A model generated the notes under the pieces. The model was not told the origin of the DNA, did not search any database, and saw nothing but the letters and a program-made list of their open reading frames with translations. This document shows positions 1-8,809 of a stretch of 64,000 nucleotides of DNA, piece after piece. Location: positions 1 through 64,000 of the forward strand of contig NZ_JAERMU010000006.1 in the NCBI RefSeq assembly GCF_016756775.1, written 5' to 3'. Both the position numbers and the translations under genes were made by a program. The stretch's first letter is position 1; every line of letters starts with the position of its first letter. The DNA is from Dryocola clanedunensis subsp. sulfonylureivorans (GTDB taxonomy: Bacteria > Pseudomonadota > Gammaproteobacteria > Enterobacterales > Enterobacteriaceae).

Positions 1-189
1 GCGAAAGACGCTGATGCAACCATCAACCTTTCCCGCGATACACTCAACCGTATTGTGCTGAAAGAAGAGACCTTGCAGCAGGCCAAAGACAAAGGTGACC
101 TGAAAATCACCGGCGACGCTGGCAAACTGGATGAAGTGCTTGGTTATATGGACAAGTTCGAGTTCTGGTTCAACATCGTTACACCGTAA
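1..189 (+). CDS. Alkyl sulfatase, C-terminal end (partial)
   Basis: The frame is open from the first base and stops with TAA at 187-189, giving the last 62 residues of a protein that starts outside the window. The peptide ends in FEFWFNIVTP and has the DLKITGD pattern typical of the SCP2-like C-terminal domain of class III alkyl sulfatases (YjcS/SdsA1 family), which hydrolyse alkyl sulfate esters. The metallo-beta-lactamase catalytic domain is not in the window, so the enzyme class rests on this tail alone. A strong hairpin follows directly, so this is the end of its transcript. Confidence 0.7.
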   Translation, partial: AKDADATINLSRDTLNRIVLKEETLQQAKDKGDLKITGDAGKLDEVLGYMDKFEFWFNIVTP

Positions 190-197
190 GCTATCAA

Positions 198-226
198 CCC
201 TGCGGCGCCTGCCGCAGGGTTTCTTT
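198..226 (+). terminator. Rho-independent terminator of the alkyl sulfatase gene
   Basis: CCCTGCGGC (198-206) pairs perfectly with GCCGCAGGG (211-219) around a 4-base loop and is followed by a T-rich run. It starts 9 bases after the stop codon. Confidence 0.85.
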
Positions 227-352
227 CCTTCCCTGGTTCTTTCCCCTCTCCGCGTGGTCAGACAAACAGAACTATTCATATCGTAAATAACAGGTATTCT
301 TAAGCGGTTGTCGTTGACCGATTCATTTACGATTTCCCGGGTACATTCCTCT

Positions 353-2770
353 ATGTCAAAATTTTTAAGGCTGCCGTTTATACTGGCCCTGCTCTCCTGC
401 TTACTTTTCATGCCCGCACTCTCAATAGCGGATGAAAACTCCGGGCAAACGACGAGCGAGCAACCGGTCAAGGTGAATGCCAGCATCGAGCTTCCTGCCT
501 TACAAAAGCGGCTGGACTCGCTTAAACAGCGTGCCTCCACGGCGAAGGTCGATAAGCAGTTCTCCAGCCTGAACGAAGATGCGCAAAAACTTGTCGCGGA
601 TGCAGATAAACTGGCTACCGCGCTGGCCCCGCAGCTGGCGCAGATCAAAGCCCAGCTGGATGTCCTTGGCCCCGCTCCCGCGCCGGCTACGCTGAAAGAA
701 ACGCCGCAGGTGGTCAGCCAGCGCAAACAGCTCAACAACAGTAAAACGCTGCTTACAACCCAGATTGAACAGACGAAGGCCATTGGCGTAGGGGCGCAAA
801 ACCTTTCTGCGCAAATCTCCGGCCTGCGCCGTGACGCGCTGAAAACGCAAATTGCGCTGAACACCGGCAGCATTCTGGGCGCGAAATTCTGGTCGCCGCT
901 TATCGACCCCAGCGACAGAGATGCGGAGCGTTTCACGGATTTTGGCGCGCAGATCGACAACGCCTGGCATCAGGCATGGGCTGAAGAGTGGCGATTTGGC
1001 TCGGGCTTACTCCTGCTGCTGGCCATTGGCATTGGTACGCTCGGGCGTCGCATTCTCGATTTCCCCGTCAACTGGATACTGCCGCGCTGGCTGCCGCAGG
1101 GGCGATTACGCCGCAGCTTCCTGGCCTGCTTTACCACGCTGAGCACGACTTTCACGCTGGGCATCAGCATGCAGCTGCTGTGTTATATCTTCACGCGGCT
1201 GCCGGACACCTCGCAGATGGTGGCAGAGTTTGCCGACCAACTTATTCAGCTGACCTATGTTTCGGCGGTGATTGCCGGCGTCGGCATCGCCCTGCTCTCC
1301 AACCGACACCCTACATGGCGGCTGCCGGGCATGGCCGATCGGCTGGCAAAGTCACTGGCCTCCTTCCCCGTTCTGCTGGCCGGTTCCATCTTTATCTTTG
1401 GCTCAATTGAAGAGCTGAACGCGCTGGTCAGCGCGAGCATCGACGCAACGCTGTTTGGCAACGGCCTCTCCGCGCTGCTGGTGGCGCTGATTTGCATTAT
1501 TGCGCCAATCCGCGTTAACCGCATGCGTCGCAAGATGCGCGCCGATGGCGAGCAGACGGAGGTTCGCTCTACGCTTGCCGGGCTGATTCATCTGATCATC
1601 AGCCTCACCGCGTTTATCATCCTGCTGTCGCTGCTGATCGGCTATATCCCGTTGGCGCGTTTTGTCACTTTTGAGCTGCTGTGGGTCGGGATTGTGCTCA
1701 GCGTGCTCTATCTGCTGATTCACTTTGTGGTGGATCTGTCGGAAAGCATTTTTTCACCTTCGACCCAGAGCGGCACGATCTTAAAAAGTACCCTTAGCGT
1801 CAATGACCGTCACCTGTCGCTGGCTTCTACCCTCTGTTCCGCTTTGGGTAAGGCGACCCTACTGCTGCTGGCCGCCTTTGCGCTGCTCAACGGTACGCTG
1901 GGGGCCACCACGCCGCTGGAGCTGCTGAGTAAAATTGCCGATATGTGGGGCGGAAAAGGCCTCGAAGGCATGAACATTATTCCCGCGCATGCGGTGAATG
2001 CCGTGCTGTTCCTGGTGATCGGCTGGTACATTTTGCGTTCCACCCGCCGCTGGCTGGATAAAGATTTCCTGCCCAAAACGACCATGGACCGCGGCATGCG
2101 CGCATCGCTGGTGACGCTGTTCACCAACGTCGGCTACGTGCTGATTATTATGCTCACGCTGTCGATGCTGGGCATCGAGTGGAACAAGCTGGCATGGATA
2201 GTCAGCGCCCTGTCGGTAGGTATCGGTTTTGGCTTACAGGAGATCGTGAAGAACTTTATTTCCGGCCTGATCCTGCTGACCGAACGTCCGGTAAAAGTCG
2301 GTGACCTGGTCAGCATCAGCGGAGTGGAGGGCGATATTCGTCGCATTAACGTCCGCGCCACTGAAATTCAGCTCAGCGATAAATCGACGGTGATTGTCCC
2401 TAACTCTCAGCTTATCTCGCAAAACGTGCGCAACGCCACGATGGGCAACGCACAGGGTGTCGCGACCATCGCGCTGACCTTCCCGCTGGATATCGACCCG
2501 GAACAGGTGCGTAACTTACTGCTTGAGGCTTACAAGCTGCATGAGTCTATTCTGGAGCACCCTGAGCCATCGGTAAGCTTCAAGGAGTTAGGGCCGAACG
2601 GGATTGTGCTAAGCGTAACCGGCTATGTGAACAGCCCACGCATGGTCAGCGGCACGCGCAGCGACCTGCTGTATGAAATCCTTAAGATGCTGCGCGCGGC
2701 GGACATTAATCTCAGCCAGACGCAAACCATGGTCCTTGAGCAACCAACGAAGATTGTCACCGAGGAGTAG
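353..2770 (+). CDS. Large MscS-family mechanosensitive channel with DUF3772-like N-terminus
   Basis: Predicted inner-membrane channel of 805 aa that would release solutes on hypo-osmotic shock. The ATG at 353 is chosen because a clean signal peptide begins there (MSKFLRLPFILALLSC, cleavage near ALSIADE); an in-frame TTG at 308 would only add a non-hydrophobic leader. A periplasmic alpha-helical region follows (about residues 30-210), then many membrane segments, then the MscS core near the C-terminus: the pore helix region around VGIGFGLQEIVKNFISG, the beta domain (ERPVKVGDLVSISGVEG) and the soluble C-terminal domain. The N-terminal region resembles DUF3772. The protein does not match YbiO or MscK of E. 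coli as I recall them. It appears to be monocistronic. Confidence 0.85.
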   Translation: MSKFLRLPFILALLSCLLFMPALSIADENSGQTTSEQPVKVNASIELPALQKRLDSLKQRASTAKVDKQFSSLNEDAQKLVADADKLATALAPQLAQIKAQLDVLGPAPAPATLKETPQVVSQRKQLNNSKTLLTTQIEQTKAIGVGAQNLSAQISGLRRDALKTQIALNTGSILGAKFWSPLIDPSDRDAERFTDFGAQIDNAWHQAWAEEWRFGSGLLLLLAIGIGTLGRRILDFPVNWILPRWLPQGRLRRSFLACFTTLSTTFTLGISMQLLCYIFTRLPDTSQMVAEFADQLIQLTYVSAVIAGVGIALLSNRHPTWRLPGMADRLAKSLASFPVLLAGSIFIFGSIEELNALVSASIDATLFGNGLSALLVALICIIAPIRVNRMRRKMRADGEQTEVRSTLAGLIHLIISLTAFIILLSLLIGYIPLARFVTFELLWVGIVLSVLYLLIHFVVDLSESIFSPSTQSGTILKSTLSVNDRHLSLASTLCSALGKATLLLLAAFALLNGTLGATTPLELLSKIADMWGGKGLEGMNIIPAHAVNAVLFLVIGWYILRSTRRWLDKDFLPKTTMDRGMRASLVTLFTNVGYVLIIMLTLSMLGIEWNKLAWIVSALSVGIGFGLQEIVKNFISGLILLTERPVKVGDLVSISGVEGDIRRINVRATEIQLSDKSTVIVPNSQLISQNVRNATMGNAQGVATIALTFPLDIDPEQVRNLLLEAYKLHESILEHPEPSVSFKELGPNGIVLSVTGYVNSPRMVSGTRSDLLYEILKMLRAADINLSQTQTMVLEQPTKIVTEE

Positions 2771-2897
2771 TCAGGCTTGCCGCTGGTGGAATAAGCCAGT
2801 GGCACCTTCGAATGCAAGAGTTTACAAACCGCTCGAAAGTCCTTTGCCGCAAGCTATAGTTATTAAGAATATTTCCCCTCAAAACACATTCACCAAT

Positions 2898-2953
2898 TTG
2901 ATTTAAGTCAACGTGACGGGTGACGGACGGCCGCATTATCTCGCCCTATAAAT
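2898..2953 (+). promoter_or_regulatory. Candidate FNR-dependent class II promoter
   Basis: TTGATTTAAGTCAA at 2898-2911 matches the FNR consensus TTGATNNNNATCAA at 9 of 10 fixed positions. Its centre (2904.5) lies 41.5 bases before 2946, and a -10-like CATTAT sits at 2934-2939, exactly where a start at 2946 would need it. This is class II FNR geometry. An alternative -10, TATAAAT, lies at 2947-2953. The downstream gene starts at 3012. Confidence 0.5.
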
Positions 2954-3011
2954 ATTCCATTTCATATATTCACCTGGCGTGAGTAATGGGAATCTTAAAA
3001 TAAGAGAGTTA

Positions 3012-3389
3012 ATGATGAGCAAACTGAAAACGATGGTATTGGTACTGGGCTTCGTTGCATTTTCGGCCAGCGCTGCGCTGCCGCTGTTCAACGGCAAAGG
3101 CGCACCGGGTGACGTGCATATCGACCAGAACGGCCCGGTCTATTTGAACGGCAAAGAGATGAAGCTGAAGAAAATAAATGACAACTTTTACGAAGCACGC
3201 GGTCAGGGCGTGGTGCTGTCTATCGCGGTAATGCCGGACGGTAACGCGTCTGTAAGCTGGACGGGTAAAAACCGCGCCCACGGTGAGATCCTGCTGGAAG
3301 ACGAGCAGGCGGTGAAAGGCCCGTCGGGTCGTGATCTGGACTGTTCTCGTGCGGATTTGACCAACGCTGAAATGAAGGCCTGCCAGTAA
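3012..3389 (+). CDS. Small exported protein of unknown function
   Basis: A 125-residue protein. The start is one of two adjacent ATGs (3012 or 3015) preceded by AAGAGAG. Residues 1-23 form a signal peptide ending in FSASAALP, so the mature protein of about 100 aa should be periplasmic. It contains two cysteines near the C-terminus (DLDCSRADLTNAEMKACQ), spaced to form a disulfide. I do not recognise the family. The upstream FNR-like promoter suggests oxygen-dependent expression; function cannot be inferred. Confidence 0.75.
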   Translation: MMSKLKTMVLVLGFVAFSASAALPLFNGKGAPGDVHIDQNGPVYLNGKEMKLKKINDNFYEARGQGVVLSIAVMPDGNASVSWTGKNRAHGEILLEDEQAVKGPSGRDLDCSRADLTNAEMKACQ

Positions 3390-3397
3390 AAAAATAA

Positions 3398-3469
3398 GGT
3401 GGATGACGCTTCGCTTATCCACCCTACGTTTGCATTGTGGTAGGGCGGATAAGCGTAGCGTCATCCGCC
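3398..3469. repeat. Pair of REP-like palindromes in opposite orientation (BIME)
   Basis: Two 30-base units, 3398-3427 and 3440-3469, each a palindrome with arms like GGTGGAT/ATCCACC or GGCGGAT/ATCCGCC, face each other in the gap between convergent genes. The same unit recurs at many intergenic sites in this window. The location fits transcript 3' end protection. Confidence 0.75.
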
Positions 3470-3477
3470 GGTTTTAG

Positions 3478-4719
3478 TTACTTCTCAGGGCGCAAAGCCT
3501 TCACCTGTTCGGCGGTCACATCCCCCGGTAAGCCACCCCAGGTCACCCGCAGATAGTTCACCAGCTCGGCAATCTGCTCGTCGTTAAGACGATCGCCGAA
3601 GCCCGGCATGCTCTGCATACTTTCGCCGTTCGGGAAGTTTTGCGCAGGCAGACCATCCATCACTGACACAATCAGGTTTTTCGCATCCGGCTGGCGCAGC
3701 GTGGCGTTGTTCAGCATCGGCACTGCGACGTGCGGTTTACCCTCGCCTTCACGGGCGTGGCAGCCTGCACACTGGTCCAGATACGTCATGCGCCCTGCGT
3801 CATTACCCTGGCCGAGCTTCGCCGCAGCGGCTGCCGGTGGCTGCTCGCCCATCAGGTAGGTCGCCATCGCGTGCTGATCTTCTTTCGTCAGATGCTGCGT
3901 GCTGAGATCCACCACCATATGCATTTCGCTGAACGCGCTACCCTGCGGCGCAAGACCCGTCGCCAGGAACTGCTTCACGTCGCCCTGCGTCCAGCCGCGC
4001 TGCGCCATGGCTTTCGGCGTGATGTCCGGTGCCATAAAGCGCCCCAGCGGCCCGCCCTGCATCGCCTTATCCAGCTTCATCTGGCCCAGCAGGCCACGTT
4101 CGGTGTGACACTCACCGCAGTGGCCCAGCACGTCCGCCAGATAGCGGCCACGGTGCCAGTCGGCGGAATCGCCTTCTGAAATCGCCGGCAGCGGATCTTT
4201 GCTGTGGAACAGAATATTCCAGCCAATCAGCGCGACGCGCTGGTTGAACGGGAAGGCCATGTCGTTATCAGGAATGGCTACGTCCACCGCCGGGCGCGTC
4301 ATCAGATACGCGTACATATCATCTGAATCCTGCCGCGAAATGCCCTTGTAGGAGGTGTAAGGCATCGCCGGGAACAGATGGCGTCCGCCCGGCGCCACGC
4401 CGTCGGTCAGCGCTTTGTAGAAATCGTCTTTCGTCCAGCGGCCAATGCCGTAGTCGGCAGACGGTGTAATGTTGCTGCCGTAAATCGTGCCGTACGGCGA
4501 TTCCAGCGGATAGCCCCCGGCCAGCGGCGCACCGCCCGATGCCGTGTGGCAGGCCGCACAGTCCGCGGCTTTGGTCAGGTAGTTACCCCGTTCGATTTGC
4601 TCTTTGCTGGCGGTGACTTTCTGTACCGGGCCGTCCCAGGTGCGGTATTCCCGCCAGTAGAGCACGGCGACGATAATAATGATTATCGCCAGCACGATTA
4701 GCGCGAGACGCTTTTTCAT
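3478..4719 (-). CDS. Membrane-anchored tri-haem cytochrome c of the Mo hydroxylase complex
   Basis: A 413-residue electron-transfer subunit. One N-terminal membrane segment (about 3-22) anchors a periplasmic region with three CxxCH haem sites: CAACH (C54, C57), CGECH near 200 and CAGCH near 315. This is the layout of the cytochrome c subunits of alcohol, gluconate and membrane-bound aldehyde dehydrogenases. Its start overlaps the stop of the 2Fe-2S gene by 4 bases, so it is the third gene of an operon. It should carry electrons from the Mo/Fe-S subunits to quinone or the respiratory chain. The organic substrate cannot be read from this subunit. Confidence 0.9.
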   Translation of the reverse strand: MKKRLALIVLAIIIIIVAVLYWREYRTWDGPVQKVTASKEQIERGNYLTKAADCAACHTASGGAPLAGGYPLESPYGTIYGSNITPSADYGIGRWTKDDFYKALTDGVAPGGRHLFPAMPYTSYKGISRQDSDDMYAYLMTRPAVDVAIPDNDMAFPFNQRVALIGWNILFHSKDPLPAISEGDSADWHRGRYLADVLGHCGECHTERGLLGQMKLDKAMQGGPLGRFMAPDITPKAMAQRGWTQGDVKQFLATGLAPQGSAFSEMHMVVDLSTQHLTKEDQHAMATYLMGEQPPAAAAAKLGQGNDAGRMTYLDQCAGCHAREGEGKPHVAVPMLNNATLRQPDAKNLIVSVMDGLPAQNFPNGESMQSMPGFGDRLNDEQIAELVNYLRVTWGGLPGDVTAEQVKALRPEK

Positions 4720-5270
4720 TTCACCGTCTCCTTCAGCAGCCCCGGCGTTTTCAGCACCACGTCGCGCACCGCTTCGTAGTAGCGCACATAGCCCGTACAG
4801 CGGCAGATGTGATTTTCCAGCGCTTTGGAGATAGCCCCTTCCAGATCTTCGCGGGCAATCGGCTGGCGCTTAAGCTGTTCAACAAAGATGGTTGCCGCAT
4901 TCACAAAGCCCGGCGTGCAGTAGCCGCACTGGAAGCTGTAGTGGTCAAGAAACGCCTGCTGGATGGCGGACAGTTCAACGACTCCGCCCTGCTCGTCCAC
5001 TTTCGCGATACCTTCAACGGTACGCACTTTTTTACCGTTGAAGAAATGCGCGCCGGTGATGCACGTACGCACTTCTTCGCTGGTGCCGCTTGGGTTATCG
5101 ACAATCGCCACGCAGGCGTGGCAGATGCCCTGCCCGCAGCCCAGACGGGAGCCCGTCATGTGAACGTATTCGTGCAGGAAGTCGATCATCATCAGCCCTT
5201 CCGGCACGTCCAGCGGGCCGTACTGCTTGTTGTTCAGGGTCAGGGTTAGCGGCCTGGTTTTGATGCTCAT
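4716..5270 (-). CDS. 2Fe-2S subunit of a molybdenum hydroxylase
   Basis: A 184-residue small subunit with two iron-sulfur domains. The plant-type ferredoxin cluster is bound by C45, C50, C53 and C70 (GCGQGICHAC...RTC). The four-helix second domain has C115, C118, C156 and C158 (FQCGYCTPG, HICRCTG). This is the classic pattern of the small subunits of isoquinoline 1-oxidoreductase, aldehyde oxidoreductase and XdhC-dependent enzymes. It overlaps both neighbours by 4 bases, indicating translational coupling. No signal peptide is visible, so it is probably co-exported with the Tat-signal-bearing Mo subunit. Confidence 0.93.
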   Translation of the reverse strand: MSIKTRPLTLTLNNKQYGPLDVPEGLMMIDFLHEYVHMTGSRLGCGQGICHACVAIVDNPSGTSEEVRTCITGAHFFNGKKVRTVEGIAKVDEQGGVVELSAIQQAFLDHYSFQCGYCTPGFVNAATIFVEQLKRQPIAREDLEGAISKALENHICRCTGYVRYYEAVRDVVLKTPGLLKETVK

Positions 5271-8056
5271 GGTAATACCTCACGAATATTTTCAGCACGG
5301 ACGGGCAAATCACGGAAACGGTGGCCGGTGGCGTCGGCGATGGCGTTAACCAGCGCGGCGACAACCGGGATCATAACGACCTCAGCCATGCCTTTTGGCG
5401 GATCGGTTTCCGAAAGCGCAGGCATGATGTCGCCGGTCTGCTGCCAGACCGCAACGTCGGCTGCGCGCGGCAGGTGATAACGATTGAAGTTCCACGTCCC
5501 GTCACCCGGCCCGTCTTCATACAATGGGAGATATTCGTGTAATGCATGGCCTATCCCCATGGCCAGGCCGCCCTGCAGCTGCCCGGAAACCAGCTCCGGT
5601 ACAATCAGGTTGCCGCACTCCATAATCGAGTGGTGGTTAAGCACTTCCACTTTGCCGTCAGCACGGCCAACCGCGACTTCCACCAGCGTGCCAACCGCAC
5701 TGTAATAAGTTACCGACGCGTTGTTACGCTGCGTTGGCGGGTAGTACACGTGTTCACGATTGATCGTGGCAAACTCGCCTTTCCCCGTGCGCACGGACAG
5801 CCCGTCAACCGGCAGGCGACGGCTTTGGTTCGCGATGGTGAAATCTGCTTCCGCCCACTGCCAGCGGTTAAAGACGTGAACCACCGCCCCTGTCAGCAGG
5901 CCCAGCTCGTAGGCTTTCTTCGCCAGACGCTCAAAGCTGAGAATTTCCATCCCGGCGCAGGTCAGGCCACCTTCCACCCAACGGGCATCTTCGATACGCA
6001 CCACCAGCGGAGCCGCCTGGCCACCGCCAATACCCGTTGACCAGATAGCCGTTGCCGCAGGCCATAAGCCATGTTCGAACACCAGACGAGCCGCTTCACG
6101 CGTGCTGTGAGAGAAGTAGAATGCAGAGTTACTGGCGCTGGACGGTGAGCAGTAGGATGGCGACCACGCCGGATTAGCGGCCAGTTTGTCCTGCTCTTCC
6201 TGGGACATGATATACGGGTCACCGCTGGTGACGATCGGCAGCGTAGACCAGTCAGTCACGGAGAAATGCGATTGATCGGCAGGTTTGCCCAGCCACTGCG
6301 CGCAAAGAACGGACTGTGAGGTGGACATCCCGGTGCCCATTTCCGCCCCGCTGTGATGCAAAGTAATTTGCCCGTCTTCGCTGAACTCTACGCGGGCAAA
6401 GGAAGTTTCCGCGCCCGTACCGAAGTCTTTCTGCACGCAACCGAAGCCCACGCCGTAAAGCTTGCCTGGGTTTTTGCTTTCGAATTCCGCTTTACGCTTT
6501 GCGCGATCGATCCAGATTTCATGCTTCGCCGCCTTCGCCAGCACTTCATCCACGCGAATTGCGCCCGCAGGGATTGCCCCCTGGGTGTTTTTCATCCCGG
6601 ACTTCAGCGCGTTGCGCATGCGGAACTCAATCGGATCGAGCTTCAGCTCGGCGGCAATTTCATCCACCATCATCTCGGTGGCGGCCATGCTTTGCAGCGT
6701 GCCGTAGCCGCGTGCCGAACCGGCGTCAATCGCGCGGGAAGCGATGCCAACCGCAGAGAGGTCGCTTTTCGGGAAATAATAAATGGACTGCGCGGCGGTT
6801 GCCCCCACCATCGCTACGGATGGCGTAAAGTTGCTGCGCCCGCCGCCGTTGGCGATCATCGCGCCGTAGAAGGACTGCATCATACCGGTGCTTTTGTTCA
6901 CCCCAATGGTGTAGTCCATGTCGAACGCGTGGCGCTTGATGGAGGTCTGGAACTGCTCGTAGCGGTCGTTCGCCAGGCGCACAGGATGACCGTCGCCGTA
7001 CATCGCCGCTACCGCGCCGTAATAAGGGAAGTTGTAGTGATCTTTCGAGCCGTAGCCCACGGTGTAGCAAGGATGCAGAATCAGCTGTTTTACCGGCTGA
7101 GTGCGTTTTGCCAGCATGCGCGGCAGCTCGTCGGCCACTTCCTGTGGCGACTGCGTTGGCACCACCAGATGCAGCGTCTGCGTGGCTTCGTCGAACCAGC
7201 CGTTGGCGTTATCCGGTTCAAGAGCCGCGGTATCTATGGATTGCGTGGTGTAGCGACGGGAGAGCACCAGCCAGTCTTCCGGCGGGCTTTTTAGCTCATC
7301 GGCAATCGTCGCGGCGAAGTGCATGCCCTCTTCGTCCAGCTTGCCGCCTTCGCGTCCTTCAGGCCACACCGGCAGGTGTTTTTTCATCGCCACCGGGAAG
7401 ATCGGCATGTCTTTCAGGCTGGAGAACTGGTCGTCATCCTGCGAGGTTGCGCCGCCAACACGGACAAAGCGGAACGTCCCCCACGGGTCACGCTCAAGCA
7501 CGCCTGTTTCTGCGCCGTATTTCACGACGCCTTCTTTGAATTTGATCTTGTCTTTGGCAAAGCGGAAGCGGGCAAAATCATGGTAAATGAGGATGGCTAC
7601 GGCCTGGCCCAGATAGGCTGGCGTTTTGCCCGACGGCAGCAGCATGTCGTCGCCATAAAACGCCGGGAAAGCCAGCCCGTCACGAGCCAGATCCTCTGCT
7701 GTTACCAGACGGTCCGGCTGCAGATCGTTGCCCAGTAAAGAGAGATCGACTCCCGTGAACAGGCGATCGGCTTTGGTAGTACGAATAATAAAGGCATGCG
7801 CCTGCTTTTGCGGCCAGTGCGGCATATCAACGGCGCGAATGTCGCGGGCAAAAACCTTATGCCCCATGACTTTTGAACGGCCATCAATTCTGAAGCGAAT
7901 GCGTTTTTTCTCCGCGTCCCAGTTGGGCGCGAGAAGGATTTTTTCTTCGAATAGCGCGGCATAGGCACGGCTATAGAGGGGTGCCAGATAGACGGACACA
8001 CCTGCGACCACTGCGCCGGTGATAAAGCGGCGCCGCGATGGATTGAAATTGCTCAT
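5267..8056 (-). CDS. Tat-exported molybdopterin-binding subunit of an aldehyde/isoquinoline oxidoreductase-type enzyme
   Basis: A 929-residue catalytic subunit of the xanthine oxidase superfamily. The N-terminus carries a twin-arginine signal (SRRRFITGAVVAG) before a hydrophobic stretch, so the folded enzyme should reach the periplasm. The internal region matches the IorB/AldH type, in which one chain has two Mo-cofactor-binding halves. A glutamate near residue 892, in GMAEVVMIP, falls where the catalytic Glu of the family lies. It is first in an operon with the 2Fe-2S and cytochrome c genes, and is divergent from MocA- and XdhC-like maturation genes. The likely reaction is oxidation of an aldehyde or N-heterocycle; the true substrate is unknown. 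The annotation name xanthine dehydrogenase would be misleading, since the FAD subunit is absent and a cytochrome is present. Confidence 0.92.
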   Translation of the reverse strand: MSNFNPSRRRFITGAVVAGVSVYLAPLYSRAYAALFEEKILLAPNWDAEKKRIRFRIDGRSKVMGHKVFARDIRAVDMPHWPQKQAHAFIIRTTKADRLFTGVDLSLLGNDLQPDRLVTAEDLARDGLAFPAFYGDDMLLPSGKTPAYLGQAVAILIYHDFARFRFAKDKIKFKEGVVKYGAETGVLERDPWGTFRFVRVGGATSQDDDQFSSLKDMPIFPVAMKKHLPVWPEGREGGKLDEEGMHFAATIADELKSPPEDWLVLSRRYTTQSIDTAALEPDNANGWFDEATQTLHLVVPTQSPQEVADELPRMLAKRTQPVKQLILHPCYTVGYGSKDHYNFPYYGAVAAMYGDGHPVRLANDRYEQFQTSIKRHAFDMDYTIGVNKSTGMMQSFYGAMIANGGGRSNFTPSVAMVGATAAQSIYYFPKSDLSAVGIASRAIDAGSARGYGTLQSMAATEMMVDEIAAELKLDPIEFRMRNALKSGMKNTQGAIPAGAIRVDEVLAKAAKHEIWIDRAKRKAEFESKNPGKLYGVGFGCVQKDFGTGAETSFARVEFSEDGQITLHHSGAEMGTGMSTSQSVLCAQWLGKPADQSHFSVTDWSTLPIVTSGDPYIMSQEEQDKLAANPAWSPSYCSPSSASNSAFYFSHSTREAARLVFEHGLWPAATAIWSTGIGGGQAAPLVVRIEDARWVEGGLTCAGMEILSFERLAKKAYELGLLTGAVVHVFNRWQWAEADFTIANQSRRLPVDGLSVRTGKGEFATINREHVYYPPTQRNNASVTYYSAVGTLVEVAVGRADGKVEVLNHHSIMECGNLIVPELVSGQLQGGLAMGIGHALHEYLPLYEDGPGDGTWNFNRYHLPRAADVAVWQQTGDIMPALSETDPPKGMAEVVMIPVVAALVNAIADATGHRFRDLPVRAENIREVLP

Positions 8057-8229
8057 AAAGCATCCCTTAAATACTATTATTGTCTTTATTGTGAACTGGC
8101 GAAGGGGGTAGAAAGTCCATCTTCGTAGTGATGATAAGTATATGCTTTTAAGTTAAATCGTGTGAGAATTAACATCTCATTTCCATAAATAAAACAAAAA
8201 CGAACGCGATAAAATACGGAGAAAGTGAG
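8057..8229. promoter_or_regulatory. Divergent promoter region of the Mo hydroxylase locus
   Basis: This 173-base AT-rich gap separates the divergent enzyme and maturation operons and must hold both promoters. A short dyad GAGA-N7-TCTC lies near 8164-8178. It is not a good CRP or FNR site. A good ribosome site (GGAGAAAG, 8218-8225) precedes the ATG at 8230. No specific regulator gene is adjacent. Confidence 0.5.
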
Positions 8230-8802
8230 ATGAAACCCGGCATTCTCATCGCCGCTGCGGGCCTCGGTGAACGCTTCAGTCATGCAGGTGGTGTCGGCCA
8301 CAAACTCAATGCCTCGCTAGCCGATGGCAGCGTGTTCGAACAAACGTTGCGCAACGCCTGTGCAAGCAATCTTGCGGTGCATGTTGTCACCCGCCCCGAT
8401 AACCCTCAGGTGCAGCAAAGCTGTATCGCTCAGCGGATACCTTTTACTCTTCTCGAAAGCGCCGGGCTTGGCGAATCCATTGCTACAGGTGTCGCCGCCA
8501 CGTCAGCCTGGCACGGCTGGCTGGTGCATCTTGCTGACATGCCGTTTGTTCCCCCCGATGTTTTCGTACAGATAGCCTGCGCGCTTGAGCAGCATTCGCT
8601 CGTGCGCCCTCGCGTGAGTGGGCATCCAGGTCATCCCGTTGGCTTCTCATCCGTCTGGGCCGAAAAGCTATGTCAGCTAAAAGGCGACAGCGGTGCGCGC
8701 GACCTTTTGCGTGACCAGGCAATACATTTCATAGAATTAGAAGATTCAGACTTTTTGCGTGATATTGATCTTCCGTCACAACTAACTGCCCTCAGCGAGT
8801 AA
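8230..8802 (+). CDS. MocA-like molybdenum cofactor nucleotidyltransferase
   Basis: A 190-residue NTP-transferase. The N-terminus has the nucleotide-binding loop IAAAGLGERF with a downstream Lys in GHKLNA, and an acidic motif HLADMPF near residue 100 that fits the metal-binding LxDMP of MobA/MocA proteins. HPGHPVGF is also typical of MocA. The expected reaction is transfer of CMP to molybdopterin, giving the MCD cofactor used by xanthine oxidase family enzymes. It lies directly opposite the Mo subunit and 7 bases before an XdhC-like gene, so it is probably a dedicated maturation factor. Confidence 0.85.
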   Translation: MKPGILIAAAGLGERFSHAGGVGHKLNASLADGSVFEQTLRNACASNLAVHVVTRPDNPQVQQSCIAQRIPFTLLESAGLGESIATGVAATSAWHGWLVHLADMPFVPPDVFVQIACALEQHSLVRPRVSGHPGHPVGFSSVWAEKLCQLKGDSGARDLLRDQAIHFIELEDSDFLRDIDLPSQLTALSE

Positions 8803-8809
8803 TGATGCC

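Noticed and set aside
500-2422. Several minus-strand open frames opposite the MscS-type channel gene
   Set aside because: They lie wholly within the plus-strand gene, have Arg-rich non-protein-like composition and no ribosome sites.
6353-7294. A 313-codon plus-strand open frame inside the Mo subunit gene
   Set aside because: It is antisense to a gene with clear family motifs, and its composition (His, Arg, Ala) is that of a shadow of GC-rich coding.
5267-8056. Naming the Mo enzyme xanthine dehydrogenase
   Set aside because: There is no FAD subunit, the enzyme is Tat-exported and it is paired with cytochrome c.
8164-8182. TGTGAGAATTAACATCTCAT considered as a CRP site
   Set aside because: The left half matches, but the right half lacks TCACA.
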